Source: Lachnospiraceae bacterium
GTDB lineage: Bacteria > Bacillota > Clostridia > Lachnospirales > Lachnospiraceae
Direction: 5' to 3'
Length of the DNA stretch: 64,000 nt
NCBI GenBank assembly: GCA_013316825.1
Contig: WSLY01000004.1
Location: 1-64,000, forward strand
This document shows positions 47,380-57,869 of the stretch, one piece after another; the first letter of the stretch is position 1, and every line of letters starts with the position of its first letter. Under the pieces are notes generated by a model. It did not search any database. It was not told the origin of the DNA and saw nothing but the letters and a program-made list of their open reading frames with translations. The translations under genes were made by a program, and so were the position numbers.

Positions 47380-48336
47380 ATGTTTCCATACTTTTTTGCG
47401 GACAAGCAGCCGTTGCTGGCTTTTATCGGGGTACTGAGCGCGTTTGCAGCAACTTGTTTTATGATAAGCCGTATAAGCGGTTATCTGCCAAAGGACCACG
47501 GCAGGGATTATGCCGTGGAGGGGCAAAAATCCATAGGCAAGCCGAGAGGCGCAGGCATTATATTTGTACTGGTCTTTGCGGTGTCCATGCTGCTTTTTTC
47601 CGGACTCAGCATAGAGCTTTGTATTTACCTGATGTTAGTGGTGATTGAGATGCTTACAGGCTTTTTTGACGATACGGCAGAGAAGCCGTGGGGAGAGCTG
47701 AAAAAAGGACTGTTGGATTTGGCGGTTGCAACTGCAGTTGCAATCACATACTTGCAGTACAATTCCAGTACGATAGAGATAATGGGGAGACAAATAACGT
47801 TTCCGCCTGTGCTGTTTGCCGTCTGTGCCGTGGCGCTGGTGTGGATATCCATCAATGTGACGAATTGTGCGGACGGCGTGGACGGGTTGTCGGGAACACT
47901 CACCATCATTACACTGACGACAATCTATGTTATCAATGAGATAAATGACAAGGGTAAAGATATTTCTTTTCCTATTTTGCTGTTTATGGTATGTATTCTT
48001 GGCTATCTGTGGTACAATGCTTCGCCGAGCAGACTTTTGATGGGCGATGCGGGCTCCCGAGCCATGGGCGTTTTTATCAGCATTGCCATTTTAAAGTCAG
48101 GCAGCCCGCTTTTGTATATACCTGCCGCTTTTGTTATTTTGATGGACGGAGGACTTGGTCTTGTAAAACTGTCTCTTATCAGGCTGTTTCGGATACGGAT
48201 TTTGAAAAACACGCTGACACCTTTGCACGACCATGTGCGAAAAAAACTGGGTTGGTCGAATACACAGACTGTGTTCCGTTTTGCAATTATTCAAATTGTG
48301 ATTTCGCTGGCAGCAGTTTATACGCTGCTTTTGTAA
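47380..48336 (+). CDS. Glycosyltransferase family 4 / MraY-like phospho-sugar transferase
   Basis: NCADGVDGLSG, LMGDAGSRAMG, TPLHDHVRKKLGWSN. Confidence 0.9.
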   Translation: MFPYFFADKQPLLAFIGVLSAFAATCFMISRISGYLPKDHGRDYAVEGQKSIGKPRGAGIIFVLVFAVSMLLFSGLSIELCIYLMLVVIEMLTGFFDDTAEKPWGELKKGLLDLAVATAVAITYLQYNSSTIEIMGRQITFPPVLFAVCAVALVWISINVTNCADGVDGLSGTLTIITLTTIYVINEINDKGKDISFPILLFMVCILGYLWYNASPSRLLMGDAGSRAMGVFISIAILKSGSPLLYIPAAFVILMDGGLGLVKLSLIRLFRIRILKNTLTPLHDHVRKKLGWSNTQTVFRFAIIQIVISLAAVYTLLL

Positions 48337-48388
48337 CTGCTTATGCGGCATAGCCGCGACATTTCTTTTATTAAGGAGGTATCCAATT

Positions 48389-49774
48389 ATGTTGGAGGAT
48401 TTTATTTCCGGTAAAAAATCACTTTTTACCACTGGAGTCCACACAGAGCTGCGGGCGCAGGAGAACAAACAGAGGCGGGTTGCCCTGATACAGGGAAATC
48501 TGACGGCAAATGCCAGACTGGAAAAGGCCGGCATCAGCGCAAGGGTTTATAAAAACGGCGTGTACGGCTTTTCGTCCATGGCAGAATGTACGTCCGATGC
48601 GGCGGAAACCGTTTTAAAGGCTGCCACGGAAAACGCGCTGTTTATGGACGGGCATATTCAAAAGGGAAAGAAGATATTTCCTGCCATCGCTTCCGGCAGT
48701 ACGCCGCTTTATAAGGCGGTCTGTGATACGGAGCAGAAGCGGTACATAGAATTTGTAAAAGAAATAGATGCTTATATTTCCGAAAAATATCCAAAGCTTT
48801 CCAGCCGTTCCGTTATGCTTTCGGCTGATTCCATGGAGAAAATTATCTGTACGTCGGATGGATATGACGGACATGTCGCATTGCCCAGAACCTATATTTA
48901 CTTGTTTCTCAATAGTGAATCGACCTCGGGTGTACCCCTTGAATTGTTCGACCCTGTAGGAGGCTATGGCAACTTTGATGATGTGTTTAAAAATCCTTCT
49001 CAGGTTTATCCTGCTGTCGATGCATTGTATGAAAAGCTGATGCAGAAGCGGGAGGGCGTGTACGCGGAGGCAGGCTATAAAACGGTAGTACTTGGCGGTA
49101 TTTTGTCCGGTATGCTGGCGCATGAGGCGGTAGGACATACCGTGGAGGCGGATTTGGTGCTGGGCGGCTCCGTGGCAGGCCAGATGCTGCACAAGCAGGT
49201 TGCATCCGAGCTTGTCACTATGGTGGATTTTGCTCATACGGCACTGGGAGAGGAAGCGCCGCTGCCGGTTTATCTGGACGACGAAGGCGTGCCCGCAGAG
49301 GATGCCGTGCTGATTCAGGATGGTATGCTGCAAGGTTATATGAACAACAGGGAGAGCGCAGAGCATTTTGGCATGAAGCCGCAGGGCAATGCGCGTGCTT
49401 TTGAATTTTCGGATGAGCCGCTGATACGTATGCGGAATACGGCTGTGCTGCCGGGCAAGGATAAGCTGGAGGATATCATTGCTTCAGTGGAGGACGGCTA
49501 TTATCTGACGAACACAAACAACGGACAGGCGGATATGACGGGAGAGTTTATGTTCGGTGTGAGCATGGGATATGAGATAAAAAATGGAAAGCTGGGGCGT
49601 GCGATTCTTGACACCACGATTTCCGGCGTGGCTTTTGACATGCTGAAGACTGTGGATATGGTATCCGACAATATGGTGTGGTCAAGCTCAGGCTTTTGCG
49701 GCAAAAAACAGCCGATGCCTGTGGGAATGGGCGGACCTGCGCTTCGCTGCAAGGTAATGATAGGAGGACGTTAA
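48389..49774 (+). CDS. tldD: TldD metalloprotease family
   Basis: GGILSGMLAHEAVGHTVEADLV (HExxxH). Confidence 0.92.
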   Translation: MLEDFISGKKSLFTTGVHTELRAQENKQRRVALIQGNLTANARLEKAGISARVYKNGVYGFSSMAECTSDAAETVLKAATENALFMDGHIQKGKKIFPAIASGSTPLYKAVCDTEQKRYIEFVKEIDAYISEKYPKLSSRSVMLSADSMEKIICTSDGYDGHVALPRTYIYLFLNSESTSGVPLELFDPVGGYGNFDDVFKNPSQVYPAVDALYEKLMQKREGVYAEAGYKTVVLGGILSGMLAHEAVGHTVEADLVLGGSVAGQMLHKQVASELVTMVDFAHTALGEEAPLPVYLDDEGVPAEDAVLIQDGMLQGYMNNRESAEHFGMKPQGNARAFEFSDEPLIRMRNTAVLPGKDKLEDIIASVEDGYYLTNTNNGQADMTGEFMFGVSMGYEIKNGKLGRAILDTTISGVAFDMLKTVDMVSDNMVWSSSGFCGKKQPMPVGMGGPALRCKVMIGGR

Positions 49775-49776
49775 AA

Positions 49777-51075
49777 ATGAAAGATATAAGAGATATTGCA
49801 CAGATAACGGGCGAAGCTTTGAAGCAGGAGGGCGCTGAAAAGGCGCAGTATACGGTGACCTTTAAGGAAACCCATGAATTTAACGTAGACGGCGGACAAT
49901 TTTCCCTGTTCCGCACCCTTTTTGATAAATCCCTCTCCGTAACGGCATTTAAGAACCAGAAAAAAGGATCTGCATTTACCAACAAGCTGGATGAGGAGAC
50001 AATCGGAGTAACCGTAAAGGAATGTCTGGACTCAGCGGAGTCCGGCATTGCGGACAGCGCCTATGACATCGCGCCTTGTCAGGGAGAAGAGTGTTTTCGA
50101 GAGGGCTGCTATGAGCCGGATGCGGATAAGCTGTTTGCGCGCACAAAAGAGCTCATGGAGGCGGTTAAGGAACGCAATCCCAAAATTGTTATGGAACAGA
50201 TGATTGTATCCCATGTAAAAAACCATACGCTTTACAGAAATACAAACGGCACGGAGTTTGAGTATTTTTGGGGAGAGTACAGCGTCGATATGATGTATTC
50301 CGCCCATGAAGGCGAAAAGATGACTTCTTTTTTCGGCAGCTCCGTTACCATGGACAATCTGGATACACCTTTTATTGAGCTGGGCTCTTTGGAGAAGGAT
50401 TTGTGTGATGTGGAGGCGCAGCTTACCACAGTGCCTATGGAGGGCAAGTTTGAGGGCGTCGCAGTTCTTGCGCCCAGCAGTTTGGTGTCCTTTGTTGCCA
50501 GCGCCATAAACAATTTTGTTTCCGATTCGGTTATTCTGGAGAAGACGAGTATTTGGCTTGACAAGCTGAATACAAAGGTTGCCGATGAAAAAATTACGGT
50601 TTCCATGGCACCGACGGATTCCCGCATCTGCTGCAGCGAGCGGTTTACGGGAGACGGCTTTAAGTCGGAGAATTACAATCTGATTGAGGACGGCGTGTTA
50701 AAATCCTTTATGCTTTCTCTGTATGTGGCAAATAAGTCCGGCTTTGCCCGTGCAAAGAACAGCTCTTTTGCGCTTATCATGAAAAACGGGGATACGCCCT
50801 ATGCCGATATGATTAAAAATATCAAGAAGGGCATTATCGTTGGCAGGTTTTCCGGCGGCAACCCCGGGCCAAACGGTGATTTTTCCGGCATTGCCAAAAA
50901 CAGCTTTTTGATTGAAGACGGCGAGATAAAGGGCGCCGTGAGCGAAACCATGATAAACGGTAATCTTGCGGAGATGCTTCAAAATGTAGTGGCTGTCTCA
51001 AAGGAGACGATTGCAGACGGCAATTGTGTACTGCCCTATGTTGCAGTAGACAAGATTGTGATATCCGGAAAATAA
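49777..51075 (+). CDS. TldE/PmbA family
   Basis: Adjacent to tldD; SGGNPGPNGDFSGIAKNSFLIEDGEI. Confidence 0.92.
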   Translation: MKDIRDIAQITGEALKQEGAEKAQYTVTFKETHEFNVDGGQFSLFRTLFDKSLSVTAFKNQKKGSAFTNKLDEETIGVTVKECLDSAESGIADSAYDIAPCQGEECFREGCYEPDADKLFARTKELMEAVKERNPKIVMEQMIVSHVKNHTLYRNTNGTEFEYFWGEYSVDMMYSAHEGEKMTSFFGSSVTMDNLDTPFIELGSLEKDLCDVEAQLTTVPMEGKFEGVAVLAPSSLVSFVASAINNFVSDSVILEKTSIWLDKLNTKVADEKITVSMAPTDSRICCSERFTGDGFKSENYNLIEDGVLKSFMLSLYVANKSGFARAKNSSFALIMKNGDTPYADMIKNIKKGIIVGRFSGGNPGPNGDFSGIAKNSFLIEDGEIKGAVSETMINGNLAEMLQNVVAVSKETIADGNCVLPYVAVDKIVISGK

Positions 51076-51168
51076 GATTCTGCACAAAGCACTTGACAAA
51101 TTTTCATATGCTTCATATACTTCGATTATCAAAGCAATTAAAAAAGGAATGATAAAAAGGAGAATATC

Positions 51169-51402
51169 ATGTTAGAAAAGGTAGTTGCAATTATTCAGGA
51201 ACAGTTAAACTTGGAAGGCGTGGATATCACGGAAAGTTCTTCCTTTAAGGACGATTTGGGCGCAGATTCGCTTGATTTGTTTGAATTGGTTATGGCGTTG
51301 GAAGAAGAGTTCGGCACGGAGATTCCGTCAGAAGATTTGGAAAAGATTGCGACCGTGGGTGATGTGATTGAGTACCTGAAGGCAAAAGATATTGAAGCGT
51401 AA
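51169..51402 (+). CDS. acpP: Acyl carrier protein
   Basis: [41 protein letters not shown]. Confidence 0.97.
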   Translation: MLEKVVAIIQEQLNLEGVDITESSSFKDDLGADSLDLFELVMALEEEFGTEIPSEDLEKIATVGDVIEYLKAKDIEA

Positions 51403-51407
51403 GCGGT

Positions 51408-52331
51408 ATGGATACCAGAGTCACCGAATTGCTCGGCATTGAGTATCCTATTATACAGGGCGGCATGGCATGTGTGGCAGAATACCACCTTGCCGCTGCT
51501 GTTTCACAAGCGGGCGGTCTTGGCGTTATCAGTGCCGCCGGCTTGTTTGCTGATGCTTTAAGAAAGCAAATCCGGCAGATGAGAAGGCAGACTAGAAAGC
51601 CTTTTGGCGTGCATATCATGCTGGCTGATTCGAATGCGGAGGAAATTGCCAGGGTGGTGGTGGAGGAAGGTATCAAAATAGTCATAACGGATTCCGGTAA
51701 CCCCGTCAATTATATGCGGCTCTGGAAAGCGGCGGGTATCAAGGTGATTCCGACAATTTCAAGCGTGGGGCTAGCCAAAATGATGGAGCAAATGGGTGCA
51801 GAGGCAGTGGTGGCAGAAGGAATGGAGAGCGGAGGGCACATTGGTATGACTACGACCATGACGCTGATTCCGCAGGTTTCGGATGCGCTCAAGATACCTG
51901 TGATAGCGGCAGGTGGAATCGGAGACGGCAGAGGCGGCGCTGCGGCACTGGTTTTGGGAGCCGATGGAATTCAGATGAAAACCCGATTCAGCGTAGCGGC
52001 GGAAGCAGTCGTGCCCCCTGACTACAAAGAAAGAATCATAAAAGCGAAGGATATCGATTCGGTGGTGACGGGTACCAGCCACGGGCATCCGCTCCGTCAG
52101 CTCGGAAACAGGATGGCGAGGGAATATTTGAGAATGGAAGCGGAGGGGACTTACTGGCAGGAAATAGAAAGAGCCGTGACAGATGCCATTTGGAAGGCTG
52201 CACGGGAGGGCGACGTTATCAATGGCACCATTGTGGCAGGACAGGCGGCGGGCATTATCACAAAAGAGGCGGCATGTGCGGAAATCATACAGGAAATTAT
52301 GCAGGAAATAGAGCAGCTCTTAAACAGATAG
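51408..52331 (+). CDS. fabK: Enoyl-ACP reductase II (FabK)/nitronate monooxygenase family
   Basis: YPIIQGGMACVAEYHLAAAVSQAGGLGVIS, EGMESGGHIG, IPVIAAGGIGDGRG. Confidence 0.9.
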   Translation: MDTRVTELLGIEYPIIQGGMACVAEYHLAAAVSQAGGLGVISAAGLFADALRKQIRQMRRQTRKPFGVHIMLADSNAEEIARVVVEEGIKIVITDSGNPVNYMRLWKAAGIKVIPTISSVGLAKMMEQMGAEAVVAEGMESGGHIGMTTTMTLIPQVSDALKIPVIAAGGIGDGRGGAAALVLGADGIQMKTRFSVAAEAVVPPDYKERIIKAKDIDSVVTGTSHGHPLRQLGNRMAREYLRMEAEGTYWQEIERAVTDAIWKAAREGDVINGTIVAGQAAGIITKEAACAEIIQEIMQEIEQLLNR

Positions 52332-52348
52332 AGGAGGACTTTTGCGAA

Positions 52349-54277
52349 GTGGCTGACACATTGAAAAAATATTCCGAGGGGAAAGACTATAAGGTAGTAG
52401 CGTTTATTCTGGCAAGCTTTTTTAATGATGAGCAGACGAGGATGATTAAAAAGGTAGTGGCGGAGGCGGCGACACGCCATTATAAGGTGGTATTTTTTTC
52501 AACGCTGTCTGATTTTTACTACAATGACTTAAATGACAAGGGCGAAAAAAAGATGTTTGATATTGTCAGTGTGGAGCGTTATGACGCGATTGTTTTAATG
52601 TCAGAATCTTTTAAGGATGATGAAGGCCAGCTTGCGCTTGTGGAGAAGGCAAACAAAGCGGGAGTTCCCGTTATAACGGTGGATAAAAATTTTGAAGGCT
52701 GTATTAACATTGCATTTGATTATGGGGATGCTTTCAGGGAAGTGGTAAGGCATATGGTGGTGGACCATGGATACCGTGTTATCAATTTTATGGGCGGAAT
52801 GCCGGGAAACAGCTATTCCGAAGAGCGCCTTGCGGTGTTTCAGGAAGTTCTTGCCGAAAATAATGTGCCTTTTGTGCCGGAACGGGTTTACTGGGGATAT
52901 TTTTGGGAGGATCCGACAAAAGAAGCAATGCAGAAAATGTTTGCGGATAGTCTTTCCATGCCGGAAGCGATTGTATGCGCCAACGATGCAATGGCGATTA
53001 CCGTGTGCCGCTGCCTGCAGGAAAAAGGATACAGGGTGCCGGAGGATGTGGCGGTCAGCGGCTTTGATGGCATCGATATGGAGAAGTACAGCAGACCCCG
53101 TCTTACCACGGGAGTGCAGAATGTAGATGAATTTATCCGCGTACTGTTTAATATTATCGAAACAGGCGAGTATCAGCTTAACAAGAACGGTAAAATTTTA
53201 ATTTATAATAAGGTGCAGATGGGAAATTCCTGCGGGTGCAGTAATTTGGAGACCATGCACGTGGCTTCGGAGATGATTAAGCTAAAGGCGGAGCTTCACC
53301 AGCAGATTAAATATCAGGGAGATTTGAATCAGCTGATTGCCAATTTTGGACATGCGGAAAATTTCACGGATATTATTGAGGCGATACCGGAGTATATGAG
53401 TCCGCTCAGGTATAAAACCTTTTGGTTTTGTGCAAATATGGATTTGATAGAGGAAGCGGAGTTAGGTGCGCAGACGCGTGATGCCGCGTGCGAGGAGGGC
53501 AATCCAAGCTATACGACGCATATGAATGTCCTGCGCTATGACAACTGCAAAGAGATGCCGCAAGCAGATTATTGGGAATGTATGGAATTTGGCGGATTGA
53601 TTCCGGACAGAAGCCGGCAGCTTGACGAAAATGATTTTCTGTTGGTGCTTACGACGCATATGAAGGGAAAAGCGGTCGGTTACACGGTTATTACATTTGA
53701 ATTGGAATGGTTCTGGTTTACCGCATATGGGGCATTTCTTACCTGCTTTAGACAGCTTTTGGAAATGCAGAAGGCACAGATGGAGTTGATGAGATTATAC
53801 ATGTGCGATTTGCTTACGGGTCTCTACAATAGAAATGGGTTTTACCAGAAAGTGCAGCTTCTTTTAGAGATGGCAGAGGAAATGGATATGACCATTATAT
53901 CCATGGATATGGATGGTCTGAAGAAAATCAACGACACGTATGGACATGCGGAAGGCGACGAAGCCTTGAAAGCGATTGGCAGTATTATCAAAGCGAATAT
54001 CCGGCATGAGCTTGCGGCAAGGATAGGCGGGGATGAGTTTTTGATTGCTTTTGCAGGAAAAGACATTGATGAGCGGACGGAAGAGATTGTAAGCAGGGTG
54101 AAACAAGGCATTCGCTCCTACAATGAAAACAGCAATAAGGAATATGATATACATGCCAGTATTGGAGTATATACCAATCGTGTGAAAAATCATACGCTGG
54201 ACCATTTCCTGAAAAAAGCGGATGATTTGATGTATGCAAGAAAGTATCTGCATAAAAAAGAAAGGGGAGATATTTAA
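52349..54277 (+). CDS. LacI-type ligand-binding domain fused to GGDEF diguanylate cyclase
   Basis: GTG start, RBS gaggaggac; AIVCANDAMAITVCRCLQEKGYRVPEDVAVSGFDGID; RIGGDEFLIAF. Confidence 0.88.
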   Translation: MADTLKKYSEGKDYKVVAFILASFFNDEQTRMIKKVVAEAATRHYKVVFFSTLSDFYYNDLNDKGEKKMFDIVSVERYDAIVLMSESFKDDEGQLALVEKANKAGVPVITVDKNFEGCINIAFDYGDAFREVVRHMVVDHGYRVINFMGGMPGNSYSEERLAVFQEVLAENNVPFVPERVYWGYFWEDPTKEAMQKMFADSLSMPEAIVCANDAMAITVCRCLQEKGYRVPEDVAVSGFDGIDMEKYSRPRLTTGVQNVDEFIRVLFNIIETGEYQLNKNGKILIYNKVQMGNSCGCSNLETMHVASEMIKLKAELHQQIKYQGDLNQLIANFGHAENFTDIIEAIPEYMSPLRYKTFWFCANMDLIEEAELGAQTRDAACEEGNPSYTTHMNVLRYDNCKEMPQADYWECMEFGGLIPDRSRQLDENDFLLVLTTHMKGKAVGYTVITFELEWFWFTAYGAFLTCFRQLLEMQKAQMELMRLYMCDLLTGLYNRNGFYQKVQLLLEMAEEMDMTIISMDMDGLKKINDTYGHAEGDEALKAIGSIIKANIRHELAARIGGDEFLIAFAGKDIDERTEEIVSRVKQGIRSYNENSNKEYDIHASIGVYTNRVKNHTLDHFLKKADDLMYARKYLHKKERGDI

Positions 54278-54329
54278 ACGGATTGCCTCATATACATGAT
54301 AGAAACAAGCGGTGTGTAAATGAGGAAAT

Positions 54330-54947
54330 ATGCTGAACTATATCTGGGCGTTGATGATATTGATTGGTGTGGTGTATGCCGCGGTTACCGGAAATATGGA
54401 GGCGGTGACGGATGCCGCGCTTGGCTCTGCGGGAGAAGCTGTGTCCCTGTGTATTACCATGGCAGGGGTCATGGGACTTTGGATGGGGCTTATGAGAATT
54501 GCGGAAAAATCAGGGTTGATTGCCGGACTTGCGTCGGGTATTCAGCCCTTTTTGTCATTTATGTTTCCGCGTATACCCAAAAAGCATGAATCGCGGAAAT
54601 ACATTGCGACTAATTTTATCGCGAATATTTTAGGGCTTGGCTGGGCGTGTACACCGGCAGGGCTGAAGGCGATGGAGGAGCTGGCAAAATTGGAAGAAGA
54701 GCGGGGGAATCCTGCTTATGCAAAAGACGGCAAAGAAGGGCTGCGGGGAAGGGCAGCAAGCAATGAAATGTGTACGTTTCTAATTTTGAACACCTCTTCC
54801 CTGCAGTTGATACCTGTTAATATGATTGTGTACCGGACGCAGTACGGCAGCGCCAATCCTGCAGCAGTCATTGCGCCTGCTATACTGGCAACGTTGTTTT
54901 CCACAATTATTGCGATTGTCTACTGCAAAATAAAGGACAGAAAGTAA
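54330..54947 (+). CDS. spmA: Spore maturation protein A
   Basis: Membrane protein, NFIANILGLGWACTPAGLKAMEEL; paired with spmB. Confidence 0.9.
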   Translation: MLNYIWALMILIGVVYAAVTGNMEAVTDAALGSAGEAVSLCITMAGVMGLWMGLMRIAEKSGLIAGLASGIQPFLSFMFPRIPKKHESRKYIATNFIANILGLGWACTPAGLKAMEELAKLEEERGNPAYAKDGKEGLRGRAASNEMCTFLILNTSSLQLIPVNMIVYRTQYGSANPAAVIAPAILATLFSTIIAIVYCKIKDRK

Positions 54948-54958
54948 GTGTCTTGGCA

Positions 54959-55501
54959 TGGAGGATGAAAATGGCAGGATTTTTAGCAAACTTTTCTAAC
55001 GTAATCATACCGGTCATTATTTTTTACATAGTGGCATACGGACTGATAAATAAGGTACAGGTGTATGAAGAGTTTATTGGCGGCGCCAAAGAAGGGCTGA
55101 AGACGGTGGTGGGGATTCTGCCGACGTTAATAGGGCTGATGGTGGGCGTGGGCGTGCTGCGCGCCTCCGGTTTTATGGGATTTTTAGGCGGACTTTTGGG
55201 AAACCTTACAGAAAAAGTGGGGATTCCGGCAGACATCGTTCCGCTGACGCTGGTAAAAATGTTTTCTTCTTCGGCGGCGACAGGACTGGTGCTGGATATT
55301 TTCAAGACGCATGGAACGGATTCCTATATCGGTATGCTGACTTCCATCCTGATGAGCTGCACGGAGACCATTTTTTATACCATGAGCGTCTATTTTCTTG
55401 CGGCAAAAGTAACCAAAACCCGTTATACGCTGTCGGGCGCGCTGATTTCCATGCTGGCGGGGCTGTTGGCGAGCGTGGTACTGGCGGGGATGGTAGTCTG
55501 A
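54959..55501 (+). CDS. spmB: Spore maturation protein B
   Basis: FSSSAATGLVLDIFKTHGTDSYIGMLTSILMSCTETIFYTMSVYF. Confidence 0.92.
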   Translation, partial: WRMKMAGFLANFSNVIIPVIIFYIVAYGLINKVQVYEEFIGGAKEGLKTVVGILPTLIGLMVGVGVLRASGFMGFLGGLLGNLTEKVGIPADIVPLTLVKMFSSSAATGLVLDIFKTHGTDSYIGMLTSILMSCTETIFYTMSVYFLAAKVTKTRYTLSGALISMLAGLLASVVLAGMVV

Positions 55502-55528
55502 GGCTACGCAGGGCATCGTTCCTTTCGC

Positions 55529-56704
55529 TTAGTCGCCCGCTTTCTTCGTCTTACGCAAAAGCATTTCATGCATAACCGCCATAAGCACAAGAAGGAGAAG
55601 CAGGTAGACGGGCAGCAGCGCTACATGGATGTGATTTGCAATCAGTCCGAACAGGGGCGGCATCAGACTGGTGCCCACGTAGGCAAACGCCATCTGTACA
55701 CCAATGACTGCCTGCGACTTGTCAGCGCCAAAATGTGCAGGTGTGGAGTGGATAATACAGGGGTAGACAGGCGCGCAGCCGAGTCCTATCAGGACAAGCC
55801 CGACAGAAGCGGCAATGCTGCCAAAAGGCAGCAGCAGGGTAAGAATGCCCAGAAAAATGATTACCGCACCCAGCCGAATCATTTGGATATCGCTAAGCTT
55901 TAAGGTGAGAAAACCGCTGAGCGCCCTGCCGCCGGTGATACCGATATAGAACAGAGCGGCATATTCTGCGGCGGCTTCCGCTGTATAACCGCGAAAGAGC
56001 GCCAAATAGCTGCTTGCCCAAAGCCCGGCGGTCTGTTCAAGAGCACAGTAACAGAAAAAGGTAATCAGGATTGCCTTAGCGCCGGGAATGGCGATAATCT
56101 GTTTTAGCGTCAATGCTTTTTCTGCTTTTCCATCTGCCGTTTCCGAGGCTGTGCTGCTGCGCTTTTTCCAGAGGGGCAGGCTGAAAAACAGTATAATAGT
56201 CAGCACGATTTGCAAAAAGGCAATGTAGCGGTAGCCCATATGCCAGCCTTGCCCGCCTGTCAGGGCATAGCCCATAATGTAGGGACCAACGGAAGCGCCA
56301 ATGCCCCACATGCAGTGAAGCCAGCTCATGTGGCGGCTCGCGTAGTGAAGCGCTACATAATTATTGAGAGAAGCATCCACGCTCCCAGCCCCCAACCCGT
56401 AGGGGATTGCCCAGAGGCAGAGCAGCGGGAAAGAGCGGGTGATGGAAAAGCCAAAAAGTGCGAGGGCGGTCATGGCGACGCTGACCGCCGTAACCATACC
56501 GGTTCCGAAACGGCGCGTCAGCCGGTCGCTCTGGAGGCTGGATACGACTGTACCGGCGGAGATAACCATTGCAACGATTCCGGCATAGGAAAGGGGCACA
56601 TGAAATTCCACATACATAGACGGCCAGGCAGAGCCAAGCAGCGCGTCCGGCAGACCGAGACTGATAAAGGATAAGTAAATAACAGCTAAAAGTAAATGTA
56701 CCAT
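55529..56704 (-). CDS. MFS transporter
   Basis: ~12 TM, FGLPDALLGSAWPSM, LIGLGCAPVYPCIIHSTPAHFG. Confidence 0.9.
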   Translation of the reverse strand: MVHLLLAVIYLSFISLGLPDALLGSAWPSMYVEFHVPLSYAGIVAMVISAGTVVSSLQSDRLTRRFGTGMVTAVSVAMTALALFGFSITRSFPLLCLWAIPYGLGAGSVDASLNNYVALHYASRHMSWLHCMWGIGASVGPYIMGYALTGGQGWHMGYRYIAFLQIVLTIILFFSLPLWKKRSSTASETADGKAEKALTLKQIIAIPGAKAILITFFCYCALEQTAGLWASSYLALFRGYTAEAAAEYAALFYIGITGGRALSGFLTLKLSDIQMIRLGAVIIFLGILTLLLPFGSIAASVGLVLIGLGCAPVYPCIIHSTPAHFGADKSQAVIGVQMAFAYVGTSLMPPLFGLIANHIHVALLPVYLLLLLVLMAVMHEMLLRKTKKAGD

Positions 56705-56722
56705 AAAGATTCCTCCATATTG

Positions 56723-57670
56723 TTAAATCAGCCCAAGGCTGCGCAGGACAAAGAGCCATAGCGTGATGGTGACTGAACTGAAAAAGGTAGTTGCAACCAC
56801 TACGCTGGAAGTCAGGGTTCCCTCATGCCCCATGTTTTTTGCCATAATGTAGCAGCTTACCGTAGTGGGGGCGCCGAGCATAATCAGGATTGCCACCAGC
56901 TTTTCATTCCGAAAGCCTAGGAAGGCGGCAAGGGGAAGAAAGAGAAGAGGCTGCAGCAGCAGCTTTATTGTAGAGCAAAATAAGGTGGGCTTTATTTGCT
57001 TTAACGCCTTTTTTCCTTCAAAACCGGCGCCGAGACCAATCAGGGCGAGGGGCGTCGCCAAAGAGGAAATGTTGTCTACGGACTTACTGATAATAAAAGG
57101 AAAACGGATATGCAGGGCAGATACCGCCATACCCAGAAGAATACCGATGATAATGGGGTTTTTAAGGATACCCTTTACGGATTTTGACAGCGCCTTTTTG
57201 CCAAAGGCTTCCCTGTGGGGACCGGTGAAAGAGAGAATCAGTACGGCGGCAATATTGTACAGGGGCACCGTTCCAATTATCATAAGCGGCGCCATGCCTG
57301 CGTTTCCGTAGATATTCTGGATAAAAGCGATGCCTAAAACGGCGGCGCTTCCGCGAAAAGAAGCCTGTACAAATTCTCCTGCATGTATTTTGTCTCTATA
57401 GAAAAAAGCCGTCAGAAGCCAGATAACGGTGATGCAGAAAAGCGTCACCAAAAAGCAATACAACACGTAACGGGTATCCCAGACAGAATAGAAATCCGAG
57501 TCTGCAATATCCCGAAAGAGCAGAACCGGCAGCGTAATCTTAAAATTGAAGGTGTTCAGGGTATTGACAAAGGGCTCATCCACAATTTTAAACTGCCGTA
57601 AAACATATCCGAGCACCATCAGCAAAAAGACGGGTATGGTTGCATTGAGGCTGAATATCAGATTTTCCAT
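56723..57670 (-). CDS. AEC family (auxin efflux carrier-like) transporter
   Basis: LPVLLFRDIADSD..., GAPTTVSCYIMAKNMG. Confidence 0.9.
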   Translation of the reverse strand: MENLIFSLNATIPVFLLMVLGYVLRQFKIVDEPFVNTLNTFNFKITLPVLLFRDIADSDFYSVWDTRYVLYCFLVTLFCITVIWLLTAFFYRDKIHAGEFVQASFRGSAAVLGIAFIQNIYGNAGMAPLMIIGTVPLYNIAAVLILSFTGPHREAFGKKALSKSVKGILKNPIIIGILLGMAVSALHIRFPFIISKSVDNISSLATPLALIGLGAGFEGKKALKQIKPTLFCSTIKLLLQPLLFLPLAAFLGFRNEKLVAILIMLGAPTTVSCYIMAKNMGHEGTLTSSVVVATTFFSSVTITLWLFVLRSLGLI

Positions 57671-57869
57671 AGTAGAAACACGTCCTTTCCTGCCGTAAAG
57701 CGGTAACGTTTTGTTTGTTCTAAAGGTACAGTATAGAGCCGTAAGGGAAGGTTTGTCAATGAAAAGGCGTACCGGGTTTGCAAGAATGGAAAATATCAAA
57801 TAATGTTAAACAAATTTACAAAGTTATCCGAAATAAATCTTAACAAGAAGAGAAGGTGAAAAGACAAAG

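Noticed and set aside
48614-49366. 250-aa - strand ORF
   Set aside because: Antisense shadow of tldD
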